Position numbers and translations under genes: made by a program
Notes under the pieces: model-generated
Database searches by the model: none
What the model was told of the DNA's origin: nothing
Seen by the model: the letters and a program-made list of their open reading frames with translations, nothing else
Shown: positions 36,495 to 64,000 of the stretch, piece after piece
Position numbering within the stretch: the stretch's first letter is position 1
Layout of the letters: every line of letters starts with the position of its first letter
Source: Salvelinus alpinus
Lineage: Eukaryota; Chordata; Actinopteri; Salmoniformes; Salmonidae
Reading direction: 5' to 3'
Assembly: GCF_045679555.1 (NCBI RefSeq)
Contig: NC_092093.1
Span: 64,244,890-64,308,889, forward strand
Length of the DNA stretch: 64,000 nt

Positions 36495-38665
36495 GGTGCG
36501 AACTCCGGGCGCACCAGCACAAAGTCTAGGGGAGGGTCTGGGTGGGCATCTGACCACGGTGGTGGCTCAGGCTCTGGGCGAGGTCCCCACCCCACCATAG
36601 TCAATCCCAGCTTTATTATCCCCCTCCCAATGACCACCCTCCAAGTACCCCCACCTAAAATAATAGGCCTCAACAGGACAAGGGGCAGCACCGGGACAAG
36701 GGGCAGCACCGGGACAAGGGGCAGCACCGGGACAAGGAGCAGCACCGGGACAAGGAGTGGATCCTGGCTGGCTGGCTCTGGCGGATCCTGGCTGGCTGGC
36801 TCTGGCGGATCCTGGCTGGCTGGCTCTGGCGGATCCTGGCTGGCTGACGGCTCTGGCTGGTCATGGCTGGCTGACGGCTCTGGCTGGTCATGGCTGGCTG
36901 ACGGCTCTGGCTGGTCATGGCTGGCTGACGGCTCTGGCTGGTCATGGCTGGCTGACGGCTCTGGCTGGTCATGGCTGGCTGGCGGCTCTGGACGCTCATG
37001 GCTGGCTGACGGCTCTGGACGCTCATGGCTGGCTGACGGCTCTGGACGCTCATGGCTGGCTGACGGCTCTGGACGCTCATGGCTGGCTGACGGCTCTGGA
37101 CGCTCATGGCTCGCTGACGGCTCTGGCAGATCCTGTCTGGTTGGCGGCTCTGGCAGATCCTGTCTGGTTGGCGGCTCTGGCAGATCCTGTCTGGTTGGCG
37201 GCTCTGGCAGATCCTGTCTGGTTGGCGGCTCTGGCAGATCCTGTCTGGTTGGCAGCTCTGGCAGATCCTGACTGACGAATGGCTCTAGCGGCTCCTGACT
37301 GACGGGCGGCTCTGACGGCTCGGGACAGACGGGCGGCTCTAATGGCTCGGGACAGACGGATGGCTCAGACGGCGCTGGACAGATGGATGGCTCAGACGGC
37401 ACTGGGCAGACGGATGGCTCAGACGGCACTGGGCAGACGGATGGCTCAGACGGCGCTGGGGAGACGGATGGCTCAGATGGCACTGGGCAGACGGATGGCT
37501 CAGATGGCACTGGGCAGACGGATGGCTCTGGCCGGATGAGGCGCACTGTAGGCCTGGTGCGTGGTGCCGGAACTGGAGGCACCGGGCTAAGGCCACGCAC
37601 CTTCAGGCTAGTGCGGGGAGCAGGGACAGGGCACACTGAATTCTCAAAGCGTACCTTGGGCCTGGTGCGTGGTACCGGAACTGGTGGTACCGGGCTGAGG
37701 GCACGCACATCAGGACGAGTACGGGGAGAAGGAACAGTGTGTACAGGGCTCTGGAGACGCACAGGTGGCTTAGTGCGTGGTGCCGGAACTGGAGGCACTG
37801 GGCTGGAGACACGCACCATAGGGAGAGTGCGTGGAGGAGGAACAGGGCTCTGGAAACGCACTGGAAGCCTGGTGCGTGGTGTAGGCATTGGTGGTACTGG
37901 GCTGGGGCGGGGAGGTGGCGCCGGATATACCGGACCGTGCAGGCGTACTGGCTCCCTTGAGCACTGAGCCTGCCCAACCTTACCTGGTTGTATGCTCCCC
38001 GTCGCCCGACCAGTGCGGGGAGGTGGAATAACCCGCACCGGGCTATGTAGGCGAACCGGGGACACCATGCGTAAGGCTGGTGCCATGTATGCCGGCCCGA
38101 GGAGCCGCACTGGAGACCAGCCGCGTTGAGCCGGCTTCATGACACCTGGCTCAATGCCCAATCTAGCCCTACCAGTGCGGGGAGGTGGAATAACCCGCAC
38201 CGGGCTATGAACACGTACAGGAGACACCGTGCGCTCTACTGCGTAACACGGTGTCTGCCCGTACTCCCGCTCTCCACGGTTAGCCTGAGAAGTGGGCGCA
38301 GGTCTCCTACCTGCCCTTGGCCCACTACCTCTTAGCCCCCCCCCAATAATTTTTTGTGGTTTCTTCACGGGCTTCCAGCCACGTCTCCTTGCTGCCTCCT
38401 CATACCACCGCTCTTGGGCTCTCGCTGCCTCCATCTCCTCCCGAGCGCGGCGATATTCCCCAATGTGAGCCCAGTGTCCTTTTCCCTCCAATACTTCATC
38501 CCATGTCCAGGATTCCTGATTAGTATTGTACCTCTGCTCGAACTCACGCTGCTTGGTCCGGGTTAGGTGGGTGGTTCTGTAACGGTCTTCTACTTCTTCC
38601 TCCTCCTCGGATGAGGAGAGGCGAGATGGATCGGATGACCAATACGCAGCGTGGTTAAATGACAT
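36491..38665 (-). CDS. LTR-initiated 724-residue proline-rich protein of the non-autonomous LTR element, function unknown
   Basis: The ATG at 38,665 lies inside the 5' LTR (88 bases before its edge). The first 29 codons are LTR-encoded (HAAYWSSDPSRLSSSEEEEE) and the frame crosses the LTR edge at 38,578 with codons for RYR. Then comes a Trp/Arg/Glu-rich block at residues 30-110 (GKGHWAHIGEYRRARE, AQERWYEEAARRRGWKP), a PRTRPxVR / VSPVRVHSPVR repeat zone (about 135-385), and 27-30-bp tandem repeats encoding PSEPSVCPV, DLPEPPTRQ, ERPEPSASH and DQPEPSASH units. The stop at 36,491 overlaps the polypurine tract. No known domain recognised and no signal peptide. Homologous to the broken frame at 14,967-16,846. 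It could be a gag-like or RNA-binding product, but that is inference. Confidence 0.75.
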   Translation of the reverse strand: MSFNHAAYWSSDPSRLSSSEEEEEVEDRYRTTHLTRTKQREFEQRYNTNQESWTWDEVLEGKGHWAHIGEYRRAREEMEAARAQERWYEEAARRRGWKPVKKPQKIIGGGLRGSGPRAGRRPAPTSQANRGEREYGQTPCYAVERTVSPVRVHSPVRVIPPPRTGRARLGIEPGVMKPAQRGWSPVRLLGPAYMAPALRMVSPVRLHSPVRVIPPPRTGRATGSIQPGKVGQAQCSREPVRLHGPVYPAPPPRPSPVPPMPTPRTRLPVRFQSPVPPPRTLPMVRVSSPVPPVPAPRTKPPVRLQSPVHTVPSPRTRPDVRALSPVPPVPVPRTRPKVRFENSVCPVPAPRTSLKVRGLSPVPPVPAPRTRPTVRLIRPEPSVCPVPSEPSVCPVPSEPSVSPAPSEPSVCPVPSEPSVCPVPSEPSICPAPSEPSVCPEPLEPPVCPEPSEPPVSQEPLEPFVSQDLPELPTRQDLPEPPTRQDLPEPPTRQDLPEPPTRQDLPEPPTRQDLPEPSASHERPEPSASHERPEPSASHERPEPSASHERPEPSASHERPEPPASHDQPEPSASHDQPEPSASHDQPEPSASHDQPEPSASHDQPEPSASQDPPEPASQDPPEPASQDPPEPASQDPLLVPVLLLVPVLPLVPVLPLVPVLPLVLLRPIILGGGTWRVVIGRGIIKLGLTMVGWGPRPEPEPPPWSDAHPDPPLDFVLVRPEFAP

Positions 38666-39522
38666 TATATTTATTTAAACAAGACAAATAACGAACTATA
38701 CTTGATACTAAACAAAATAACAAAACGATGTAGACAGACCTGGACGTAAGAACTTACATGTAACGAAGAACGCACGAACAGGAAAAATGACTACACAAAA
38801 CGAACGAACAGACAAACAAACCGAAACAGTCCCGTGTGGCGCAACATAGACACAGACACAGGAGACAACCACCCACCACCAACAATGTGAAAACACCTAC
38901 CTTAATATGATTCTCAATCAGAGGAGATGAAAACCACCTGCCTCTAATTGAGAACCATATCAGGTACCCATAAACCAACATAGAAACACAAAACATAGAC
39001 TGCCCACCCAAACTCACGTCCTGACCAACTAACACATACAAAAACTAACAGAAAACAGGTCAGGAACGTGACAGGAGGCCCCTTTAAATAGATTTGAACA
39101 AACAATTGGTCCCCCAAAAATGCGTCCCTCCGTTTACTTTCAAAATCCTGATGTGGCCCTCGAGCCAAAAGTTTACCCACCCCTGGCCTATAGGCTATCT
39201 CTGAGTTCTATGCTCTCATTTCTTCAGCCACCAATGGATCACAGTGTATCAATGTGTCTATATGGCAGAGGCTGATGCTCTCGCCTTAGTTGAGTTTGAA
39301 CTTTTAGATTTTTATCATTTTACTTCAGATTTTTATTATTCACCAAGTGACAATGATTTTTAGAAACTAAAACGTTATTATTGAATTTAAACTGTTCCAC
39401 GAAAATGCGCATAAAAATGATCATAACTGGCACGCATATCGGTAGGAATGGTAGGATATATTGTAAGCTTCCCCAAACTTGAAACTCACAAGTTAACTAT
39501 GGTCTTTACCAGTGGCGATTTT

Positions 39523-40345
39523 AGCATGTAATACATTCATTGCACTATAATGCTGACAAATGGTGCCCACAAACTGTTAGGGCCTACATAAAGCTGTCCC
39601 AACAGCAGTCCCAATACCTTACCGCTGCTACACCTGGCTATCAGCGGAGCCTTGTCTGGCAGCAAAACAGTTAATTCAGCCTCATTTACTGCCTTTTAAA
39701 ATAACATAGCTGATATGGCTGACTTGCTTTAACAAAATTGGTTTATACTGACAATTGAGATATACAAACTATGGCATAAGTGGACGACGAGCGCATAAGA
39801 GGATATCCGTAATTTCGATTAAGACATTAATGAGCGAGCTATGACGGACATACTGTAGTCAATATAACCATTTGTTCAGCACATTTGAAATGTACAGCGA
39901 CAGAATTCAGAACATGGGCCTTAACGTACAGTATTTTCCCTGTACACCAAGTCAGAACCATAGGATAAATAAACGGGGCATATAAGCAGACAATGAAAGC
40001 GCTTACAATATTCAATAGTTATGTTTCTCTAAAACACGTTATAGGCTACATGTGCACCACCAAGTCAGAACAGTAGGCGAAATTAAAAGGGGAAAAGTGA
40101 CACAATTATTAGGGTGAGGCACGTGAGCTACTAACAGCTTACTACATTTTTTACTATAACACCCATTTAAAAAAATGTGTACATGAAATTGTTTGCACAC
40201 ATAGGAGGTCCTGTGAAAAAACATGTCCGCCTATGGAAATCAAAGGCCTGTCCAACTGATTCGTTCTGGTGCCAGCCCTGAGCCCATGCCAAAAAACAGA
40301 CATCTCTAGCTGGAACAGACAGATTTTGATGGTGATTTAAAAAAT
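39523..40345 (+). repeat. Dispersed repeat, copy 2
   Basis: 39,523-39,880 matches 10,085-10,480. Sequence continuing to about 40,345 (GCCTATGGAAATCAAAGGCC, CCAGCCCTGAGCCCATGCC) looks repetitive as well but has no second copy in this window. No coding capacity recognised. 39,188-39,522 holds nothing recognisable. Confidence 0.65.
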
Positions 40346-40511
40346 TAATGTTAATTAGATTGACACACGGGTGCGTCAATAGACTCTGTAGGATTATAGA
40401 TGATTTGTACATGATTTAGAAAATTATATTATATATTGTACATACTGTATATTATACATTGACTTGCATTGGATTTCCCTGTGGGCATTTTACCCCGCCG
40501 GCTCCCCTACT

Positions 40512-40700
40512 GGGCGGCAGGTAGCCTAGTGGTTAGAGCGTTGGACTAGTAACCGAAAGGTTGCAAGATCAAATCACAGCGCTGACAAGGTAAAAAATAT
40601 GTTGTTCTACCCCTGAACAAGGCAGTTAACCCACTGTTCCTAGGCCATCGCTCAAAATAAGAATTTGTTCTTAACTGACTTGTCTAGCTAAATAAAAGTA
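40512..40700 (+). mobile_element. HpaI-family tRNA-derived SINE
   Basis: Head GCGGCAGGTAGCCTAGTGGT with A box (TAGCCTAGTGG) and B-box region (GGTTGCAAGATCAAATC), then the body CTGAACAAGGCAGTTAACCC and the tail GTTCTTAACTGACTTGTCTA ending in AAATAAAAG. Diagnostic for salmonid genomes. The tail is the reverse complement of the LINE end at 28,262-28,312. Confidence 0.93.
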
Positions 40701-40949
40701 TAGTGAAAAGTTTATAGCTCTAATGTAGATTATATACATCACTTTTTCTAAATGACAAAATATTAGATACATTTACCTCAAAATCTTTTGTTGGAGTGAC
40801 TTAAAAAGTTGGAATGTTTATTTGAGCATGAACATGTCTTGTGGTCCTATGTAGACTCATGAGTCTATCTATAGGCTAGGGCACAGCTCAGCCCTGTGAC
40901 AAACAATATGCATAGTAATGTATGTGTTATTAGGTACACACACACAGAT

Positions 40950-41160
40950 TATGCATTTTAGAGTATTAAAAACTGGATTAGAAAATAATTTGCTCTTTCT
41001 CTCATCCATCTCTCTCCTATCTTTCAGCTGTCCCCAGCACATTCTATATGGCTCACTCCAGCAGAGACAACAAACACACGGCTTAACTGTCCCCCCCAAC
41101 ACACACACACTCACACAGACACACAGACACACACACACCTGACACAGCTTCTGGCTCAAC
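40950..41160 (-). repeat. Dispersed segment, inverted relative to 46,960-47,290
   Basis: The reverse complement of this segment matches 47,131-47,285 (shared blocks include GACAGTTAAGCCGT/GTGT, GTTGTCTCTGCTGGAGTGAGC, CTGAAAGATAGGAGAGAGATG and CCAGTTTTTAATACT). Both contain a CA/TG tract at the same internal place, short and interrupted here and about 135 bases in the other copy. Confidence 0.8.
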
Positions 41161-41206
41161 TCCCAACTCTGTCTGCGTTATCAGTGAATGAGCGGGCGCT
41201 TGAGGA

Positions 41207-41600
41207 GAATAAATAAAGAGAGAGCAGCAACCAGAAGAGGGCTGCAGAGAGCAGCAACCAGAGGAGGTCTCCAGAGAGCAGCAACCAGAGGAGGTCTCCA
41301 GAGAGCAGCAACAAGAGGAGGTCTCCAGAGAGCAGCAACCAGAGGAGGGCTGCAGACAGCAGCAACCAGAGGAGATCTCCAGAGAGCAGCAACAAGAGGA
41401 GGTCTCCAGAGAGCAGCAACCAGAGGAGGTCTCCAGAGAGCAGCAACCAGAGGAGGTCTCCAGAGAGCAGCAACCAGAGGAGATCTCCAGAGAGCAGCAA
41501 CCAGAGGAGGTCTCCAGAGAGCAGCAACCAGAGGAGATCTCCAGAGAGCAGCAACCAGAGGAGATCTCCAGAGAGCAGCAACCAGAGGAGGTCTCCAGAT
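41207..41600. repeat. 27-bp minisatellite (AGAGCAGCAACCAGAGGAGGTCTCC-type)
   Basis: About 14 copies of a 27-bp unit, variants GGGCTGCAG, GAGATCTCC and CAACAAGAGG. Frames on both strands (RAATRGGLQ; LLLSGDLLW) are artefacts of the 27-bp period. Confidence 0.93.
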
Positions 41601-41847
41601 TAAGGAGAACGATGACACCTTTGCCAATGTGGTATCCATCAGCCTATCAACAATCACCCGCCATTGAAACACATTTACCTGGTGCCTTTTGAGAGAAACA
41701 ACGACCGGATGAAACAACTGCAGGCAGAGTATGTTCAGGTCCAGCACTATATACTGTATTACTGTTACTATTGATTCACATGCTACTTCACAATATCATA
41801 CTGGAACTACACTGTAAAAATAACTAACCAAAATATATTTTTAGAGG

Positions 41848-42565
41848 GTGATTGTGCTTGATGTTGTTGTGAACCATCACCAGTATATCTTTGTTGATGA
41901 AGAGGGCTTCAACCTGGCCAAAACTCAGCGCTGTGGGCAGAACCTCATTGGCCAACGGTCCAAGTGCCTGGACAATGTGGGGGAGGAAGCCTCTCCATGT
42001 ACACAGCTATTGCTGAAGATTGTGTGGTAGGCCATTACTTGGATCCTAAAACACCTGATTGTTTGTAAATGAACTTGAGCAGGCCTGTTTAGTTGATGGG
42101 GTCACCTACATCATTGTGTGGGACAATGTCAGGTTCCACCATGCACAAGTGGTTCAGGAATATCCCCAATTTACATTTAAGTTGTTTAGCAGACACTATT
42201 ATCCAGAGCAACTTACAGTAGTGAGTGCATACTTCTTCCTACTGGTCCCCTGTGAGAATCAAACCCACAACCATGGCGTTGCAAGCGCCATGCTACACCA
42301 ACTGAGCTACGCAGGACTACCTGTACCTGAACCCATACTTTCCTTCCCTCAACCCTATTGAGGAATTGTTTTCAGCATGGAGGTGGAAGGTGTACGATCG
42401 CCAACCCTCCTTCTGGCCATGGATGAGGCATGCGACGACATCAATGCAGACCAATGTCAAGCTTGGATTCGGCATGCCAAAAGGTTTTTCCCACATTACA
42501 TGAACAATGAGGACATTCACTGTGATGAGAATTTATGGCCAAATGCTCAAAACATGCTTGATGCA
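41848..42565 (+). pseudogene. DDE_3 (IS630/Tc1-like) transposase remnant interrupted by a SINE
   Basis: Plus-strand pieces: YIFVDEEGFNLAKTQRCGQN (first catalytic Asp), ITYIIVWDNVRFHHAQVVQE-like segment at 42,090-42,155 (second Asp), then a 150-bp SINE, then NPYFPSLNPIEELFSAWRWK (catalytic Glu) and VYDRQPSFWPWM. Frames are shifted several times. Family members are common fish DDE superfamily transposases. The 41,601-41,847 stretch before it is part of neither array nor transposase as far as visible. Confidence 0.82.
42170..42323 (-). mobile_element. tRNA-derived SINE fragment, minus orientation
   Basis: On the minus strand the head reads GTAGCTCAGTTGGTGTAGCA with a B-box-like GGTTTGATTC. The other end has the GTTTAGCAGACACTATTATC / CCAGAGCAACTTACAGTAG tail that also occurs at 59,990-60,125 and 61,110-61,160. 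It is inserted between the QFT and YLYLNP codons of the DDE_3 transposase. Confidence 0.8.
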
Positions 42566-42600
42566 AATGAATGCGTGCTAAACATTGTTTTATTTTCATT

Positions 42601-43640
42601 AATTGAATTTGTTTCATTTAATTTCTTACATTTGATTACAGACAGAACACCTGTTGCAATTATATCTGAAAAATAAAATGTATTTTTTGCATGGATGATT
42701 GTAGAAGATGTCTTCATTGATCACACCTTTGATTACACATTGGATAGATATTATGGAAGTTATACATTTTCTGACAATTTTGTTGTGTAATGTAAGTCTA
42801 TTGCCTAATGTGAAAACTATTCCTTTCAGCATTTCTAAGGGCGATTTGAAACGCATATCTTGCATTGTTTGCTATTGGATTAACTGGTAGTTAAAACGAC
42901 TAAATTGAAAAGATATCATGTTGTGTTTTGGTGATTAAACCAATGTTCTCATTACATTTTACAATATACAGTACTTATATTTTGAACCAATGGTTGTGTG
43001 GTGAGAGATGTTTACAATCCAAATGAATGCACAATGACAGGTTTTTAATTAAAGAATGGCTGCATTACAAGTGTGACCAGTTTGGAGTGTTGTACTAAGA
43101 GTTATGAAAATGTACCACATACTTGTAAAAACAGTACCAAAGAGATAAAAAAACAACTGTAACCATTCTCTCTCTGTCTCTCCCTCTCCAACCTTTCCAT
43201 CTTTATGATACAGTTGGTAGAAACTCCTGCTCATTTTTCAAAACAACTGGAGTAACAAACTACAGTGGAAACAAGAAACCAAAACCTCAGTCTGTGTTAT
43301 AGGCTGAGAACAAAGCAGCTGATGAACCAGATGTTACACGATGGCTGCGTTCCAGACAACCTACATTGTAGGCTAGTCGTGTTGTGCAAATGATCATATC
43401 TACATCATATTAACGGGGTTCCTGCCATTTTAACAGAGTTAAGAACGCATCGTAGGCTTACTCCACAGCTAGCTTGAAATGTTGCCGATGGAGCTATCCA
43501 ATTGCTACCTTTCGTATAGTTCAAACGGTTCACACGTTGTCACGTGTGTTGGCGAGGTAGAGGACCCTAGCTAAAGCCCAGTCCGAGGCAAGTTCAGGGA
43601 GGCAGCGCTATATGCTAAGCTAGCACACTGACGTCGGTTA
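42601..43640. other. Intergenic sequence upstream of the sh3kbp1 promoter region
   Basis: AT-rich to about 43,330; from 43,340 on it becomes more mixed, with a CACGTG E-box (about 43,541) and a CRE-like TGACGTCG (about 43,630). No exon identified. Confidence 0.45.
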
Positions 43641-43644
43641 TACA

Positions 43645-43863
43645 ATGGTAAACACAACGTCCACGTTTGCAGAGATCTGTGATCTAATTGATATCAGGCC
43701 TCTAGAGGAACTATGTGATAATCTTCCCAACATGTCTTCAATGAAGGCAGCATGGAACGCCACCAAATTCTGTGCAGGCCTGCGCAGGTTATCCAATCTT
43801 TATGTTCAATGCCTGGAGTATGTTTATCATAGGAGGAGCCACATCAGTATTATACGCCTGTAA
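43645..43863 (+). CDS. Short uninterrupted ORF of 72 codons with promoter-like upstream sequence, unrecognised
   Basis: ATG at 43,645 (ACAATGG context). The protein has unrepetitive composition with four Cys (EICDLIDIRPLEELC, KFCAGLRRLSNLYVQC) and two likely helices. About 15 bases upstream is a CRE-like TGACGTCG, and a CACGTG lies 100 bases further up. It lies 360 bases upstream of sh3kbp1 exon 1 on the same strand. I recognise no family. It could be a small single-exon gene, an alternative first exon or chance. Confidence 0.3.
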   Translation: MVNTTSTFAEICDLIDIRPLEELCDNLPNMSSMKAAWNATKFCAGLRRLSNLYVQCLEYVYHRRSHISIIRL

Positions 43864-43879
43864 AGAACTGGTATAGTTT

Positions 43880-44226
43880 GTGTATCTGGAACGCACCTAA
43901 TATTTTGGGGGAAGATTCGTGATTTCTCGCGATACTTGTGGTACAGAAACGGTACGCAGTTCAATGCAGGGCAGAGAGAAAGAGAGAGCGCGCAAAGCGT
44001 TCTGTACATCAGCGCTTTTCCGCTTTCTGGCTGCTCTCTGGTGTGACCGGGGAGAAAGCGGAAGGAATATGGTTCCATCTCGCGTTCCTCCCGCTGCAGC
44101 GCGTTCATAACGAAGCTCTCGTGCGGGAGGCTGGGGGTCGTACTCGGTCCACCAAATAACAAGATTCCTGTCTTTCCAGTTAAACACGGTAGTCCTTGCA
44201 GCAGGAGCGGAGCGTCACGGGAACAG
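43880..44226 (+). promoter_or_regulatory. sh3kbp1 CpG-containing promoter and 5' UTR
   Basis: CpG-dense relative to its surroundings, with TCTCGCGAT (43,924-43,932) and ATCTCGCG (about 44,076), resembling the TCTCGCGAGA promoter element, plus AGCGCGC and CGGGGAGAAAGCGGAAG. No TATA box. It leads directly into the ATGG/GTAAGA first coding exon, so transcription probably starts within this block. The exact start is unknown. Confidence 0.55.
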
Positions 44227-63649
<19,423 letters not shown>

Positions 63650-63655
63650 GTGAGT

Positions 63656-63658
<3 letters not shown>

Positions 63659-63704
<46 letters not shown>
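63659..63704. repeat. (CA)23 tract 9 bases after the exon 15 donor
   Basis: Perfect CA run at the start of intron 15. 63,705-64,000 contains a TTACATGTTGTACACAAAGGACATG-like motif twice (near 63,820 and 63,950) and no exon that I recognise. Confidence 0.95.
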
Positions 63705-63706
<2 letters not shown>

Positions 63707-64000
63707 GCCATGCGTAGACCTTTGGTGGGGCAGGGGGTCAACGTAGCTGCTGCTCAGTGCTTACTGCCGCTTCCCCCTCCTTGATCAGCGATGAAGCTTT
63801 TGTCTGGTGTAGCCTACAGACTTCATGTTGTACACAAAGGACATGGTCGACATGTTCTAACTACTGCATTCCATGCGTCAGAAGGTTATTAAGCATAAGC
63901 GTGATTTCATGTTCTTTTTTCAGGAGGGGAGTTAGGCTACATGCAACCAGTTACATGTTGTACACAAAAGACATGAGCAACATGTTCCTATAAACTAGCA

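Larger units (their letters stand above)
35984..39073 (-). mobile_element. Young non-autonomous LTR retroelement (family 3) with a single long ORF and GGAGG target duplication
   Basis: Two complete 496-bp LTRs (35,984-36,479 and 38,578-39,073) differ at only four positions by eye (about 0.8 per cent), indicating recent insertion. GGAGG flanks at 35,979-35,983 and 39,074-39,078. In minus-strand sense: 5' LTR, a 2,098-bp interior, a polypurine tract (AAGGGGGGGGTTA at 36,480-36,492), 3' LTR. The interior holds one open frame and no gag, protease, RT, RNase H or integrase motif. LTR ends are TGTCACG...CGTTACA, as in family 2 and the solo LTR at 3986. It must have been moved in trans. Confidence 0.93.
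35880..39187 (+). pseudogene. hAT-type transposase C-terminal remnant split by an LTR element
   Basis: The plus-strand reading of 35,917-35,983 gives PLPDFWIGLRSEFLALANHT, and after the insertion (39,074 onward) the same frame continues as PLNRFEQTIG. This matches the C-terminal region of hAT/ZBED-family transposases. At 39,144-39,187 the text GGCCCTCGAGCCAAAAGTTT...CCACCCCTGG resembles a hAT terminal repeat. The LTR element with its GGAGG duplication sits inside. Confidence 0.6.

Noticed and set aside
36630..37275. Plus-strand Gly/Ser/Trp-rich frames
   Set aside because: Shadows of the 27-30-bp repeats of the minus-strand ORF.
40515..40600. tRNA gene
   Set aside because: A and B boxes belong to an HpaI SINE with its body and LINE-type tail; no cloverleaf with acceptor stem was evident.
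41188..41667. Arg/Ala-rich (RAATRGGLQ) protein
   Set aside because: 27-bp minisatellite artefact, open on both strands.

Overview
The window is vertebrate nuclear DNA from a salmonid fish (salmon, trout or char type). The evidence is HpaI-type tRNA-derived SINEs, LINEs sharing the HpaI 3' tail, many Tc1/mariner remnants, LTR elements with 5-bp target duplications, and very long CA/TG runs. Two protein-coding genes can be supported, divergently oriented at the two ends. Most of the rest is nested transposons and tandem arrays, and most long open frames are artefacts of repeats whose unit length is a multiple of three.

Left end (1-8.8 kb, minus strand): the first coding exon of a D2-class dopamine receptor (best match drd3) at 1214-1552, followed on the same strand by about 7 kb of repeat-rich intron. 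A candidate non-coding first exon and promoter lies near 8.47-8.77 kb. The rest of the receptor lies beyond the left edge.

Middle (8.8-43.6 kb): transposons and arrays. A LINE on the minus strand (14.4-20.4 kb) is interrupted by an LTR element and by a second LINE tail. A 22-bp satellite of about 6.2 kb (21.9-28.06 kb) shows higher-order structure. A second LINE (28.26-30.05 kb) has an expanded 27-bp array. A Tc1 element (30.2-33.6 kb) is interrupted by a chromodomain-type Ty3/gypsy element. A young non-autonomous LTR element (35,984-39,073) carries one 724-codon frame that starts inside its LTR. A DDE transposase remnant sits at 41.8-42.6 kb.

Right end (43.6-64 kb, plus strand): sh3kbp1 (CIN85 adaptor). 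A CpG-containing promoter and first exon end in the codon fragment ATG+G at 44,227-44,230. Fourteen further coding exons follow to 63,649 with compatible phases, 464 codons in all. They encode SH3-A, SH3-B, SH3-C and the proline-rich region; the C-terminal coiled coil is beyond the right edge. Its introns hold a 3.8-kb TTAGGG-containing array with a 100-N gap, a minisatellite made of copies of the exon 4 splice donor, and TG tracts directly against several splice acceptors.

The observations most worth following are the single-ORF LTR element and its LTR-encoded start peptide, seen in three diverged LTR families; the in-frame repeated splice donors in sh3kbp1; the TG/CA tracts abutting its splice sites; and the two higher-order arrays.
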